Source: QUBU01 sp014337915
GTDB lineage: Bacteria; Pseudomonadota; Gammaproteobacteria; Steroidobacterales; GCA-2729495
Direction: 5' to 3'
Length of the DNA stretch: 64,000 nt
Assembly: GCA_030263395.1 (NCBI GenBank)
Contig: SZOW01000004.1
Coordinates: 62,001-126,000 of the forward strand
The notes under the pieces were generated by a model. It saw nothing but the letters and a program-made list of their open reading frames with translations. It was not told the origin of the DNA and made no database searches. This document shows, in pieces, positions 28,230 through 36,829 of the stretch. The translations under genes were made by a program, and so were the position numbers. Within the stretch, counting starts at the first letter, position 1, and each line of letters starts with the position of its first letter.

Positions 28230-29276
28230 ATGGGCACGGCCACCACACCGTTGTTGCAGCGCAGGCAGGAGCCTGACGAGGAGCAGCTGCTGAAGCTGTT
28301 CTGGAATCGTGCCGAGCTCAAGAAGGAACTGGCCAGGCTCCGGCGGGAAAAAGACAAGCTGATCGACCAGGTGCGGCAGCAGGAAGCGATCAACCTGCGC
28401 GCGCAGCAGCGCCTGGAGCAGCTGGAGGGCCTGCTCGCCGATCCGGTCCAGGCCGTCAATGCCGTCGTCTATTACCAGCTCCGTGGCGTCTGGCAGCAGT
28501 GTCGCAAGCGCCTGGTGCGCCTGGCACGGGAACTGGCCGAGCGCCAGCAGGACCGCGAGGAACGCCTTGCCCAGCAGCAGTGCGAGACCGTGCGCGATGC
28601 GGACCTGGCGCTGATCGACAACCGGATCGCCGATGTCGAGCGTCGCGCCCGTATGGTGCAGGCAGACCTCGATGCCGTCGAAACGCGGCTCGGTGAACTA
28701 CGTGCATTCTGGCACTACTTCAGGCGCCGCGCCTTGCGTGACCAGAGGGCTGCGATCCAGGCCGCACTCGACGGGCTGCAGCGGCAGGGAGAGCGCATCC
28801 GGGAGGAGCGCCGGTCGCGGGAGGCCGAGCCGGGCCTGCCTTTCGCTGGCCTGAGCGTGGAGGGCCGGCGGAACATCAATCTCGCCCTGATCGCCATGGC
28901 GCAGGAGCTTTTGATCCAGTTCAGCGAGAATGACGTGGCTGCGCTGGCACGCGAGGCTTCCATCCGCAGCCTTGCCGATGTCAGTTACGGGGATGTGGCA
29001 CAGTGCCAGAAGCTGGGGCGGAGCATCGAGGCCGTGGTAAGCCAGGCGGAAACCGCTGAGCGTATGGCCGGACTGATCCGCCGGCGCGCCGAGTTCCTCA
29101 GGCAGACGGCCCAGTACCGCCGTGACATCGACACTATTCCCGTGGCCGGGTCTTTCGCCACAGTGCCCGTCACCATCCAGGAAAGCGGCGCGGCGAAGCC
29201 TGCCGGTTCCCGCGTTATCCCCATCAACGTCCTTGCGGAAGAGTACTGGGACGTCTACAGCATCCTGCTCAACTGA
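28230..29276 (+). CDS. Conserved coiled-coil protein of unknown function
   Basis: A 348-residue soluble protein dominated by predicted coiled coil: residues about 18-67 (EEQLLKLFWNRAELKKELARL and onward) and about 78-200 are charged heptad repeats rich in Glu, Arg, Gln and Leu. A more globular region follows (LPFAGLSVEGRRNINLALIAMAQELL), and the C-terminus ends VIPINVLAEEYWDVYSILLN. No signal peptide or membrane segment. I do not recognise the family. Located between the YqiB-like gene and prc, facing prc tail to tail. Confidence 0.7.
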   Translation: MGTATTPLLQRRQEPDEEQLLKLFWNRAELKKELARLRREKDKLIDQVRQQEAINLRAQQRLEQLEGLLADPVQAVNAVVYYQLRGVWQQCRKRLVRLARELAERQQDREERLAQQQCETVRDADLALIDNRIADVERRARMVQADLDAVETRLGELRAFWHYFRRRALRDQRAAIQAALDGLQRQGERIREERRSREAEPGLPFAGLSVEGRRNINLALIAMAQELLIQFSENDVAALAREASIRSLADVSYGDVAQCQKLGRSIEAVVSQAETAERMAGLIRRRAEFLRQTAQYRRDIDTIPVAGSFATVPVTIQESGAAKPAGSRVIPINVLAEEYWDVYSILLN

Positions 29277-29308
29277 CCGCGAGCAATGGCGGACAACGTC
29301 GTTGCGGT

Positions 29309-31477
29309 TCAATGCACCACATTGTTCCGCGCCAGTGCCTTGCCTGCCTGGTCCAGTGCCACGTAGTCGCTGAGAACCTGCGTCGCCTGCTTCAGCAGGA
29401 CGTCCGGCAGCTCCTCGGGCTTGATCTTGTCCAGTGACTCGACGGCGGTGAGGCCCTCGGCCGTACGTCGCGCGTTCTCCCTTGCCAGCTGCTCCTTCTT
29501 CTGGCGCTCGCGCTCATCGAGGCGCTTTTTCAGGTTCAGCGTCACGGTTTTCTGCGAGCGCAGTTCGGCAACCGCCTCGATGTCAGCCAGCAGGTAGTGC
29601 ACATCCGGGTCGGACTGCATGCGCTCCACCTCATGCTGCGTCAGGTAAGCAATGGCGGAATCCAGTGGTCCGGCGGCCCGGAAGCGGGTTGCATTGATCT
29701 GGTCCCATGGCAAGGCACCCTCGCGACTGTTCTCGCCGACCTCGTCAGGATCAACGCCCGAGGGCAGCGCGATGTCGGGGACGACTCCCTTGTTCTGGGT
29801 ACTGCCACCGGTCACCCGGTAGAACTTGCCGATCGTCAGCGTCAACTGCCCGAGGCCGGGCTCAGTCTGCCGCCGCGCATACTGGTCGAGGGGATAAAGG
29901 TTCTGCACCGTTCCCTTGCCGAATGTCTGCTGGCCAATGACGATGCCACGGTGGTAGTCCTGGATCGCCGCCGTGAAGATCTCCGAGGCGGATGCACTGA
30001 AGCGGTCCACCAGCACGACCAGCGGGCCGGCGTAGGCGACCGAGGGCACGGGATCGGGCAGGACCTCGACCCGGCCGCTGGTATCACGTAGCTGCACGAC
30101 CGGGCCCGTGTCGATGAACAGCCCGGTCAGGCCTGTGGCCTCAGTCAGGTGGCCGCCGCCATTGCCGCGCAGGTCCATCACCAGGCCCTCGATTCCCTGC
30201 TTGTTCAGCTGTTCCAGCAGGCGGCGAACATCGCGGGTGGTGCTGACATAGTCCTCATCGCCGCGGCTACGGGCGTCGAAGTCCTGGTAAAAACTCGGCA
30301 CCGTGATGATTCCGACCTTGATCGTCCGCCCGTCGCGCTTGATTTCGCGGACTTCGCTCCTTGCGGCCTGCTCCTCCAGCTTGACCTTGTCGCGGACCAG
30401 GCTGAGCACCTGCTCCTGGCTTCCGGGTGGTGCATTTGCCGGCAAGATCTGCAGGCGCACGGTCGTGCCCTGTGGCCCGCGGATGAGCTGCACGACATCG
30501 TCGAGTTGCCAGCCGACCACGTCGACCATCTCGCCGCTGGTTCCCTGGCCGACGCCGGTAATGCGGTCGCTGGCCTTGAGCCGGCCGTCAATGGCAGCCG
30601 GGCCACCCGGGATGATGTTGAGGATCTTGACGATGTCGTCGTCAAGCTGCAGGGACGCGCCGATGCCCTGGTAGGAGAGGCTCATCTGGATGCGGTATTC
30701 CTCCGACTGGCGCGGTGACAGGTAGCTGGAATGCGGGTCCAGCGTTCGCGCGAAGGCGTTCATGAAGGTTTCAAACACCTCGTCGCTGTCGAGGTCGTTG
30801 ATGCGCTTCAGGACTCGCTCGTAGCGCTTGTGCAGGATGCCGGCCGCCTCGGGCCAGGTCTTGTCGGCCATCAGCAGGCTGACGGCATCGTTCTTGACGC
30901 GGCGGCGCCAGTTGTCCTGCATGTCCTGCGGAGTAGCGATCCAGGGCGCCTTTTCGCGATCGAACCGGAAGTCCTCGTCGATGGTGAAATCGGGCTGCTT
31001 GTCCAGCTGGGATATTGCAAAAGCGAGATGCTGCTGCGCGCGCAGCCGGTAAAGACGAAAGATGTCAAACACGGGCTCGACATCGCCAGTCTCGAGGACG
31101 TCGTCCAGGCTGTGGCGGTAGCGGGAAAAGTAGGCTATGTCCGATTCGAGGAAATACTGGCGGTTGCCATCGAGCGCCTGCAGATAATTGTTCAGGATCT
31201 GCTCCGACATGCGATCGTCGATGGTCTGCCGCCCGTAGTGGAAGCGCTCCACGAAGCGCGTGGTCATGCGCGCGACCTGGCGTTGCCGGTCGGTTGCCTG
31301 CAGCACGCCTGGCGCGTCCACTGCCGGAGCGGCGTGGCTGGGCGGTGCGGCGACTGCTGGCCACTGCAGGGCGGCGGCTGCGACCAGCAGGCCGCTTGCG
31401 ATGAGGGCACACCATTGCCGCCGGGGGCTGTTGTTTGCGCTGTCGGACATTTTCCGGTTCAATCTGGCCACAGTCAT
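29309..31477 (-). CDS. prc: Carboxy-terminal processing protease Prc (Tsp)
   Basis: Periplasmic tail-specific protease that trims proteins from the C-terminus and controls peptidoglycan hydrolases. ATG at 31477 is chosen over 31525 and 31450; a signal peptide (about residues 20-45) follows. Architecture: N-terminal helical domain, PDZ near IQMSLSYQGIGASLQLDDD, and the S41 protease domain with catalytic Ser in DRFSASASEIFTAA and Lys in QTFGKGTVQ. About 722 residues, slightly longer than E. coli (682). A Lys/Glu-rich C-terminal region (RLDERERQKKEQLAREN) is typical. Confidence 0.95.
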   Translation of the reverse strand: MTVARLNRKMSDSANNSPRRQWCALIASGLLVAAAALQWPAVAAPPSHAAPAVDAPGVLQATDRQRQVARMTTRFVERFHYGRQTIDDRMSEQILNNYLQALDGNRQYFLESDIAYFSRYRHSLDDVLETGDVEPVFDIFRLYRLRAQQHLAFAISQLDKQPDFTIDEDFRFDREKAPWIATPQDMQDNWRRRVKNDAVSLLMADKTWPEAAGILHKRYERVLKRINDLDSDEVFETFMNAFARTLDPHSSYLSPRQSEEYRIQMSLSYQGIGASLQLDDDIVKILNIIPGGPAAIDGRLKASDRITGVGQGTSGEMVDVVGWQLDDVVQLIRGPQGTTVRLQILPANAPPGSQEQVLSLVRDKVKLEEQAARSEVREIKRDGRTIKVGIITVPSFYQDFDARSRGDEDYVSTTRDVRRLLEQLNKQGIEGLVMDLRGNGGGHLTEATGLTGLFIDTGPVVQLRDTSGRVEVLPDPVPSVAYAGPLVVLVDRFSASASEIFTAAIQDYHRGIVIGQQTFGKGTVQNLYPLDQYARRQTEPGLGQLTLTIGKFYRVTGGSTQNKGVVPDIALPSGVDPDEVGENSREGALPWDQINATRFRAAGPLDSAIAYLTQHEVERMQSDPDVHYLLADIEAVAELRSQKTVTLNLKKRLDERERQKKEQLARENARRTAEGLTAVESLDKIKPEELPDVLLKQATQVLSDYVALDQAGKALARNNVVH

Positions 31478-31550
31478 ATCCTGAAAATCATAGCAAGCCT
31501 TTGTCGTCGCCGTCGGCGTTGGCAACCCGCGGCGGCCGGATCATGCGCGC

Positions 31551-31838
31551 ATGCACCCGTTTACCGCGATCCTTGGTTTTGTGGCAGGCAGCCTGGTCTC
31601 GCTGGCATTCGGGCTCGGCGTGGTCCTGTTCGTATTCTGGTGGCTGCAGAACGAGCATCCGCGGTTTGCGGCCGAGCTGCCCGAGGTCATCCGTGCCTTC
31701 AGCATGTTCCTGATCCTCGCGGTGCTGGCGGCGACGGGCTTTGCAGGGACCTTGCGTAACCGTCCATGGCGCTACCTGCCGTTGGCATTGACCTGGATCG
31801 GCCTGCTGCTGGTGGCATACGTCTACTGGCCCGCCTGA
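31551..31838 (+). CDS. Small hydrophobic membrane protein, unknown
   Basis: A 95-residue protein with three predicted membrane helices at about 6-30, 47-64 and 72-92, joined by short polar loops (NEHPRFAAELPEV; RNRPW). No known family recognised. Divergent from prc with 73 bases between starts. The Trp-rich helix WWLQNEHP and YVYWPA end are its only distinctive features. Confidence 0.55.
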   Translation: MHPFTAILGFVAGSLVSLAFGLGVVLFVFWWLQNEHPRFAAELPEVIRAFSMFLILAVLAATGFAGTLRNRPWRYLPLALTWIGLLLVAYVYWPA

Positions 31839-31964
31839 ACCCGCGTACGGGGTCATCTGGTTTTCCTTCCGCCGCTCTTCAGGGGCCCCGGTCTGCGGGC
31901 TTGGCGGCTTGTGCTTCGTAGACTATAGGGCGTGGCGGCACCGTCGCTGCACCCGAGCGACATA

Positions 31965-31987
31965 ACTTCTGCAATAACTGCAGAAGT
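31965..31987. repeat. Perfect inverted repeat in AT-rich intergenic DNA
   Basis: ACTTCTGCA and TGCAGAAGT form a 9-bp stem around ATAAC, inside the AT-rich gap (31839-32010) between two small membrane-protein genes. No T-run follows on either strand, so it is not a classical terminator; it could be an operator. Confidence 0.4.
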
Positions 31988-32010
31988 GCTTGATAAGGAA
32001 AATATTTAGT

Positions 32011-32295
32011 TTACTGTCGTGAGCTGTCCGGGTCCGCTCCAGTCACCAGGCGTTGCAGGGTCCAGCGGCGCAGCTTCCAGATGGCGACGACCAGCACCGG
32101 GCCAGTGACCATGACCAGCGCCAATAGGGAACCGCTGGCGGCATCGCTGTAGATGTTGCCGATGAATGTGGCCAGGCCGCGTGGACCGGCATACGGTCCC
32201 ACCACGCGGCCCCCGGCCCAATATGCGGCCACGGGGAAGACTACGGAACCCGACAGGGCCAGGGCCAGCAGGGCCAGTAGGCGGGAGGCTTTCAC
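32011..32295 (-). CDS. Small membrane protein, unknown
   Basis: A 94-residue protein with a signal-like first helix (MKASRLLALLALALSGSVVFPVAAYWAGG) and a second helix (SGSLLALVMVTGPVLVVAIWKL), ending in a basic then acidic tail. No family recognised. GC content and codon use look like the rest of the window, but AT-rich DNA lies directly downstream. Confidence 0.45.
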   Translation of the reverse strand: MKASRLLALLALALSGSVVFPVAAYWAGGRVVGPYAGPRGLATFIGNIYSDAASGSLLALVMVTGPVLVVAIWKLRRWTLQRLVTGADPDSSRQ

Positions 32296-32356
32296 GGAGG
32301 GTCATGCCCAAAGTCGCCCGGAGAGGGGCACCATGATGCATTCTCGCACCAGTCTG

Positions 32357-32662
32357 CTATCCGGGGGAGTCGGGAGACAGGGCAGGACCCTGCCGACGGC
32401 GTCGGCGCGCAGCGGCAATGCCGGTCGCGGCGCGAAGCAGTGCCACCCCGGCCAGCGCCAGATAGGGCAGGTACCAGCTGGTATCAGGCAGATATAGCCC
32501 GCCCAGAAGCGCGGCGCTTCCCGTGCCGAGGTATAGCCATGGCAGCGCAGCATAGATCCCGTCTGGCAACCACACGGGCTTCAGGAGCAGCCCAGCGAGG
32601 ATCCGGCAAGCGGCATGGACGCGACCGCACCGGTCGCGAACGGACGGGCGTTCGAGCTCCAT
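32357..32662 (-). CDS. Small membrane protein, unknown
   Basis: A 101-residue protein with two or three predicted hydrophobic helices (CRILAGLLLKPVWLPDGIYAALPWLYLG; SAALLGGLYLPDTSWYLPYLALAGVALL) and an Arg-rich cluster before the C-terminus (ARRRRRQ). No family recognised. It lies 61 bases upstream of the other small membrane protein on the same strand; the two may form a unit. Start is uncertain. Confidence 0.4.
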   Translation of the reverse strand: MELERPSVRDRCGRVHAACRILAGLLLKPVWLPDGIYAALPWLYLGTGSAALLGGLYLPDTSWYLPYLALAGVALLRAATGIAAARRRRRQGPALSPDSPG

Positions 32663-32739
32663 ACCATTGATTCTGGCGGCAGGATTGACCGCTGTCTGTG
32701 CGAAACCTCACAGGGGCCGGTCAGGCCAGCGGCAGCCGT

Positions 32740-33432
32740 TCAGCTGCCGACTTCTGGTCCGTGGATGAATTGGCGCAGCTGCTGCGCCATGTCCCTGCAT
32801 GCTGCGGACTGCGTACGGGCAATCAGGGGAACTGGAATGATCAGCGCCGGGATCATCGAGGTCCCGTGGACGTCGGCGCTGACCGAGCCCGCATTGCTCT
32901 GCCGCCGCAGGTCCCAGACGGCCGCGTCGTAGGATGCATCGTCTTCCCACCAGGTGAGCCCGAAGCAGCCACCGCCGCCGGGGCCAACGGCGCAGCTCAG
33001 GCTGCCGCCGCCGCTGGTTTTCTCGGTCGTGCCGTCGAGCCAGACGAGATAGCGGACACCCTGCGCCTCGATCCGCTCTGCCACGCCTGGCCGGGCCAGG
33101 AGTTCTGGCAGCGCGTCTGCGGATTGCGGTGCAGTTCGCGGCTCGAACCACGGAAACAGCGCATCGATGAATTGCTGCTGGGGCGTTACGCGCACTTTGC
33201 CGTCCCCGGACTGGACTGCGTCATTGACGCAGGAAACGAAGTCTTCCTCGGTGGCCTTGCCCCGGTGATAGCTGGTGGCCAGGATCACGACGGACTCCCC
33301 GGGCGCGAGGCCGGTGGCCGCATTTTTTGATTCCTCGACGCGCGAGGTCATGCAGCCGGTGACCAGGGCAGCGCTGATTGCAGCCCACAGGCAACGTAGC
33401 AGCAGCCTGCCGACGGCCGGTTCAATGCCCAT
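32740..33432 (-). CDS. Uncharacterised lipoprotein (second of a pair)
   Basis: A 230-residue predicted lipoprotein with hydrophobic leader and lipobox VTGC (Cys27). The mature part begins with an alpha/beta segment (PGESVVILATSYHRGKATEEDFVSC), then a glycine-rich stretch GGGSLSCAVGPGGGGCFGL with two close cysteines and DASYDAAVWDLRRQ, and ends with a hydrophobic segment MIPALIIPVPLIA. It overlaps the preceding lipoprotein gene by 11 bases, so they are co-translated. No family recognised; envelope location is the only inference I can support. Confidence 0.6.
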   Translation of the reverse strand: MGIEPAVGRLLLRCLWAAISAALVTGCMTSRVEESKNAATGLAPGESVVILATSYHRGKATEEDFVSCVNDAVQSGDGKVRVTPQQQFIDALFPWFEPRTAPQSADALPELLARPGVAERIEAQGVRYLVWLDGTTEKTSGGGSLSCAVGPGGGGCFGLTWWEDDASYDAAVWDLRRQSNAGSVSADVHGTSMIPALIIPVPLIARTQSAACRDMAQQLRQFIHGPEVGS

Positions 33433-34033
33433 CGCTCGTCGACTCCCTTAGCAGGATCTCTCGAACCTTCGGCTGCCGGGCGAAGCCGACGGCAATGGCC
33501 GCGGCAGCGTCCCGCAGCGCCAGGACCGTGGCCCGCTCCATGGATTCTGCGTCGCTCATGCCACCCGTTCCGGCCTGCCCGTAGGCGGCAATCGGCCAGC
33601 GGACGATGAGCGTGCCATCCGGTGCCAGGACGTCGAGATTGTAGCGTATCCAAACTGCGAACTGGTCGGTCCCGGAGAGCGCCGGCGACGACAGTTCAAA
33701 GGCGTCGACGGCCGGGGAGAGGATGGCGTCGACCGGCGGCTGCAGGGCGCGGGCTTCATCCAGGCTTCCAGCATGGACCACCTCCCTGAAGAGGGCCGCA
33801 AAGACAGCGTTGAACATGCGCAGATTCGCCGTGCCGAGACGGACGGTCCATTCCTGTTGCGCTGCATCCTCTTCGTGGTAGGTAAAGTCCGACAGGCCGG
33901 GCGGATACCAGACGGCGACTCGCAGTGGCAGTTGCTCTACCAGCGGCGCCGGAAAGGCATGCTGGACCTGCACTGACCCGCTGCAGGACACCAGCGCCAT
34001 GGCAAGTATCGATACGACAAGCGCCCGCAGCAT
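33422..34033 (-). CDS. Uncharacterised lipoprotein (first of a pair)
   Basis: A 203-residue predicted lipoprotein; ATG at 34033 gives signal MLRALVVSILAMALVSC with lipobox LVSC (Cys17). The mature domain contains LPLRVAVWYPPGLSDFTY, a MFNAVFAALFREV helix and DQFAVWIRYNLDVLAPDG, an alternating alpha/beta pattern like small periplasmic partner lipoproteins of export systems. Not assigned to a family. The downstream lipoprotein overlaps it by 11 bases. An upstream in-frame ATG at 34120 would add an implausible leader. Confidence 0.6.
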   Translation of the reverse strand: MLRALVVSILAMALVSCSGSVQVQHAFPAPLVEQLPLRVAVWYPPGLSDFTYHEEDAAQQEWTVRLGTANLRMFNAVFAALFREVVHAGSLDEARALQPPVDAILSPAVDAFELSSPALSGTDQFAVWIRYNLDVLAPDGTLIVRWPIAAYGQAGTGGMSDAESMERATVLALRDAAAAIAVGFARQPKVREILLRESTSDGH

Positions 34034-34238
34034 GCAGCGGCACCTGCTGTGGCTGGGTATGAAAGGAATCGCAGTGCCCCCCGGGTAGCGCCAGCATCGG
34101 CAGTTGCATTGCTGCCGCATCCTGGCTTGGCCTGCTGCAATCTAAGCCGTGGTGCGAACGTCGGCAAGGAGGTGGACACAGGGGAGATTGCATGCTGCTG
34201 TCCCGTATCGCTACCCTGCGCAGGAAGGAGCTGCAACC

Positions 34239-34700
34239 ATGACCAGCATCGACGACTTCTGGGCCCGGTGTCGTGCGCACCTCGCGGCCAACGACCCTGG
34301 CAGCAAGTACCGGGTAAGACGCATCGGCAACGCGCAGAAACTCAGCGAAAGCCTGCTCGGCCTCATCACTTCGGGCGAGAAGACGGGGCTGTTCTCCAAT
34401 CCTGACGAGATCCAGCCGCGGCCGGCGACCGGTGACATCTTCGTCTTTACAGATTTCGAGGGACGGCCGCGCTGCGCGGTGCAGCTGCGGGAGGCCCGGC
34501 TGATCCGGTTCGCGGATGTCGGACCGGCCGAAACAGCCTGCGAGAGTCCGGCGGCGCGGGATGTGGCGGCCTGGCGCGACATCCACGGGCGGTACTGGCA
34601 GCGTATCCGGGAAGCCGAGGGTGGCACCTTCAGCGAGGAGATGCCACTGCTGTTCCAGCGGTTCGAGGTGATCTATGCGGAGCCGCCGCCAGCCGGCTGA
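34239..34700 (+). CDS. ASCH domain-containing protein
   Basis: 153-residue protein with an ASCH (PUA-like, RNA-binding) domain. ATG at 34239 follows a strong AGGAAGGAG ribosome site. Characteristic features: an N-terminal helix SIDDFWARCRAHL, then FGxx-type segment LITSGEKTGLF, GDIFVFTDFEGRPRCAVQLRE and a C-terminal FSEEMPLLFQRFEVIYAEP. ASCH proteins are proposed to act on RNA in translation or as coactivators; some hydrolyse modified nucleosides. The specific role here is unknown. Converges on fieF. Confidence 0.8.
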   Translation: MTSIDDFWARCRAHLAANDPGSKYRVRRIGNAQKLSESLLGLITSGEKTGLFSNPDEIQPRPATGDIFVFTDFEGRPRCAVQLREARLIRFADVGPAETACESPAARDVAAWRDIHGRYWQRIREAEGGTFSEEMPLLFQRFEVIYAEPPPAG

Positions 34701-34712
34701 GGTCGTCGGTTT

Positions 34713-35669
34713 TCAGGTGGCGGTGTTGCCGGATTCGGCGTTGCCATCCCGGGTTTCGAAGGGATCCCTGGCCTCGGCAATCCCGAGGGGATCCGGGTGG
34801 ATGATGATCTCGCAGCCGGGGTACTCGCGCTGGATGCTGCTTTCCACCTCATCGAGGATTTCGTGGCTGCGCCAGAGGGAGATGTGCTGCGGCAGGTCCA
34901 GGTGGAACTGCACGATGTAGTGTGCACCACCGTGGCGCGTGCGCATGTCGTGCAGGCCCAGCACGTCCGGGTGGGCGAGGGCAATCTGTTGCAGGCGGTA
35001 GCGGTCGGTATCCGGAATTTCCCGGTCGAGCAGGATGTCGAACGCCTGGGCGACCATCTTCACGGAACTCAGCAGGACATAACCGCCAATTGCCAACCCC
35101 ACCAGCGGGTCCAGCAGGAGCCAGCCGGTGCGGGCTGATACATACAGTGCTGCGCCAACGCCGATGTTCACCAGTAGGTCCGCGGAGTAGTGCATGGCGT
35201 CGGCGCCAATGGCGACAGAGCCGGTGCGCCGGCCTACGAAACGCTGGTAGGCCACCAGCAGAAACGTGGCTGCGGTCGCACCGCTGATTACCAGCAGGCC
35301 TGCTTCGGTCTGTTCGATCTGCCGCGGCGCCACCAGGCGGGCGACGGCCTCGCCACAGACGAACAGCCCCGAGCCGCTGATGATCAGGCCCTGGATCAGC
35401 GCTGCAAGGCCCTCGGACTTGCCATGGCCAAACCGGTGTTCCGCATCCGCCGGTGACATCGAGTAGCGCACCGCCCAGAATGTCAGGCCGGATGCCAGGC
35501 AGTCGAGCAGCGAGTCTGCGAGCGACGACAGCATGGAGACCGACCCCGTCGCCTGCCAGGCCCAGGCCTTAGCAATCACCAGGCAGACGGCGACGGTCAC
35601 CGAGGCGTAGGTGGCCGAGCGCAGCAGGCGTGCACGCCGGGCCGGATCCATGGACGGGATGCGCTGCAT
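34713..35669 (-). CDS. fieF: Cation diffusion facilitator, FieF/YiiP-like
   Basis: Proton-coupled exporter of divalent metal (Zn or Fe). The 318-residue protein has six membrane helices; the transport site is visible as DSLLDCLAS in TM2 and DAMHYSADLLVN in TM5 (the D-D-H-D tetrad of YiiP), and the HRFGHGKSEGLAAL loop follows TM2. The C-terminal cytoplasmic metal-binding domain contains LHDMRTRHGGAHYIVQFHLDLP. Length matches YiiP (300). Substrate preference cannot be read from sequence. Confidence 0.92.
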   Translation of the reverse strand: MQRIPSMDPARRARLLRSATYASVTVAVCLVIAKAWAWQATGSVSMLSSLADSLLDCLASGLTFWAVRYSMSPADAEHRFGHGKSEGLAALIQGLIISGSGLFVCGEAVARLVAPRQIEQTEAGLLVISGATAATFLLVAYQRFVGRRTGSVAIGADAMHYSADLLVNIGVGAALYVSARTGWLLLDPLVGLAIGGYVLLSSVKMVAQAFDILLDREIPDTDRYRLQQIALAHPDVLGLHDMRTRHGGAHYIVQFHLDLPQHISLWRSHEILDEVESSIQREYPGCEIIIHPDPLGIAEARDPFETRDGNAESGNTAT

Positions 35670-35794
35670 CGGGCGGACTACTCGACGGGACAGCCGCCAA
35701 TGCTAGCCGCAGGCGGGCGGAAGCGCATCTCCGGACGACCGCATATGGCTGCGACAGGTATCCGTGGTCTTGGCCGTTGACAGGCCACTGGCGC

Positions 35795-36721
35795 TCAATG
35801 TGGCCCGCGTTGCTGGAGCGTTGCAGGGTGCATGGTGGTTTCCGGGCGGCCGGCGCTGCATGCGCGCTGCAGGAGCCAGGTGCTTGCTATGAACGGTGCT
35901 GTCAGGGACGGCAGGCCCGCCAGCTGGAAGCCGCGGGTCAGCGCGATGCTGAGCGGAATTGCAGCAAGCAGCAGCCACCAGCGGCGGCCGGCCTGGGGCC
36001 GAATTGCTTCAACTGTCAGGACCGCGTTGAAGCCATAGAGGCCCAGTCCTGTCAGGTCCAGAGGCAGGCGCAACAGGAATGCACAGGCCAGCGCCAGTGC
36101 TGCAGCGAGCAACGCGCTGGCGGCAACCCGCAGGCTGGACAGGGCAAGCCCCGCTGCACAGAGGGCAGCGGCCCATGGCAGGTCCAGGAAAATTACCTGC
36201 CCGATACCGCGCAAGACGGCGTCTGCCGGATATCCCCAGGATACGGCAACGATTGCGGACCCGTCCGCCACGGGCAGGCCAAGCGGGCCAGCCACTGCCA
36301 TCAATGACCAGGTCACCAGCACGAACGGTGCGGTATAGGGCGGCAGCGACAGGCGTTCGCGCCAGGCCTGAGCGAGCCAGGTGGCCACCAGGGCCATGAG
36401 CAGCACCAGGCACCAGGCAAGAGCACCCGGCTTCAGCACTACCATGACGCCAAGGCCTGCCAGGGCGCCGTTGAATCCCTGGATGCCATCGTCGAGCGTT
36501 CCGCGATCGGCAAATGCATGCCCCAGCAGTGTCGCCGTGATTGCTCCCAGCAAACAGGCAATGGCCATGTTTACCGATTGCAGGGCCAGCGCAGCCAGGC
36601 AGGCCAGTCCGCACCAGGCACTGCGCTGGAGATAAATCTGCCCGACTCCACGCAATACCGTGCGCAGGAAGCGCGTGGCGATCGTATGTATCGCAACAGG
36701 GCTGGTTTGCTTTACTGACAT
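35795..36721 (-). CDS. Urea transporter family protein
   Basis: About 308-residue polytopic membrane protein of the UT family, which forms urea-permeable channels. Two homologous halves are evident: FNGALAGLGVMVVLKP in the first and YGFNAVLTVEAI in the second match the paired UT signature around the selectivity filter; YTAPFVLVTW and LTAPFIASTW are the equivalent PxxT segments of each half. ATG at 36721 has AGG 8 bases upstream. No urease or urea-cycle gene is nearby. Between ssrA and fieF. Confidence 0.88.
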   Translation of the reverse strand: MSVKQTSPVAIHTIATRFLRTVLRGVGQIYLQRSAWCGLACLAALALQSVNMAIACLLGAITATLLGHAFADRGTLDDGIQGFNGALAGLGVMVVLKPGALAWCLVLLMALVATWLAQAWRERLSLPPYTAPFVLVTWSLMAVAGPLGLPVADGSAIVAVSWGYPADAVLRGIGQVIFLDLPWAAALCAAGLALSSLRVAASALLAAALALACAFLLRLPLDLTGLGLYGFNAVLTVEAIRPQAGRRWWLLLAAIPLSIALTRGFQLAGLPSLTAPFIASTWLLQRACSAGRPETTMHPATLQQRGPH

Positions 36722-36793
36722 GAACATAACCTGCCTGGCCAGTGAAGAACCCGCAACAGCGCGTTACTGCAGGGTGCTTGCGGTTGTGAAATG

Positions 36794-36822
36794 AAAAGGG
36801 CCAGGAGAACACTCCTGGCCCT
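36794..36822 (-). terminator. Rho-independent terminator of ssrA
   Basis: On the minus strand AGGGCCAGGAG-TGTT-CTCCTGGCCCT forms a perfect 11-bp stem with a 4-base loop, followed by a T-run (complement of 36794-36797). It starts 8 bases beyond the tmRNA CCA end. Confidence 0.93.
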
Positions 36823-36829
36823 GGTTGGA

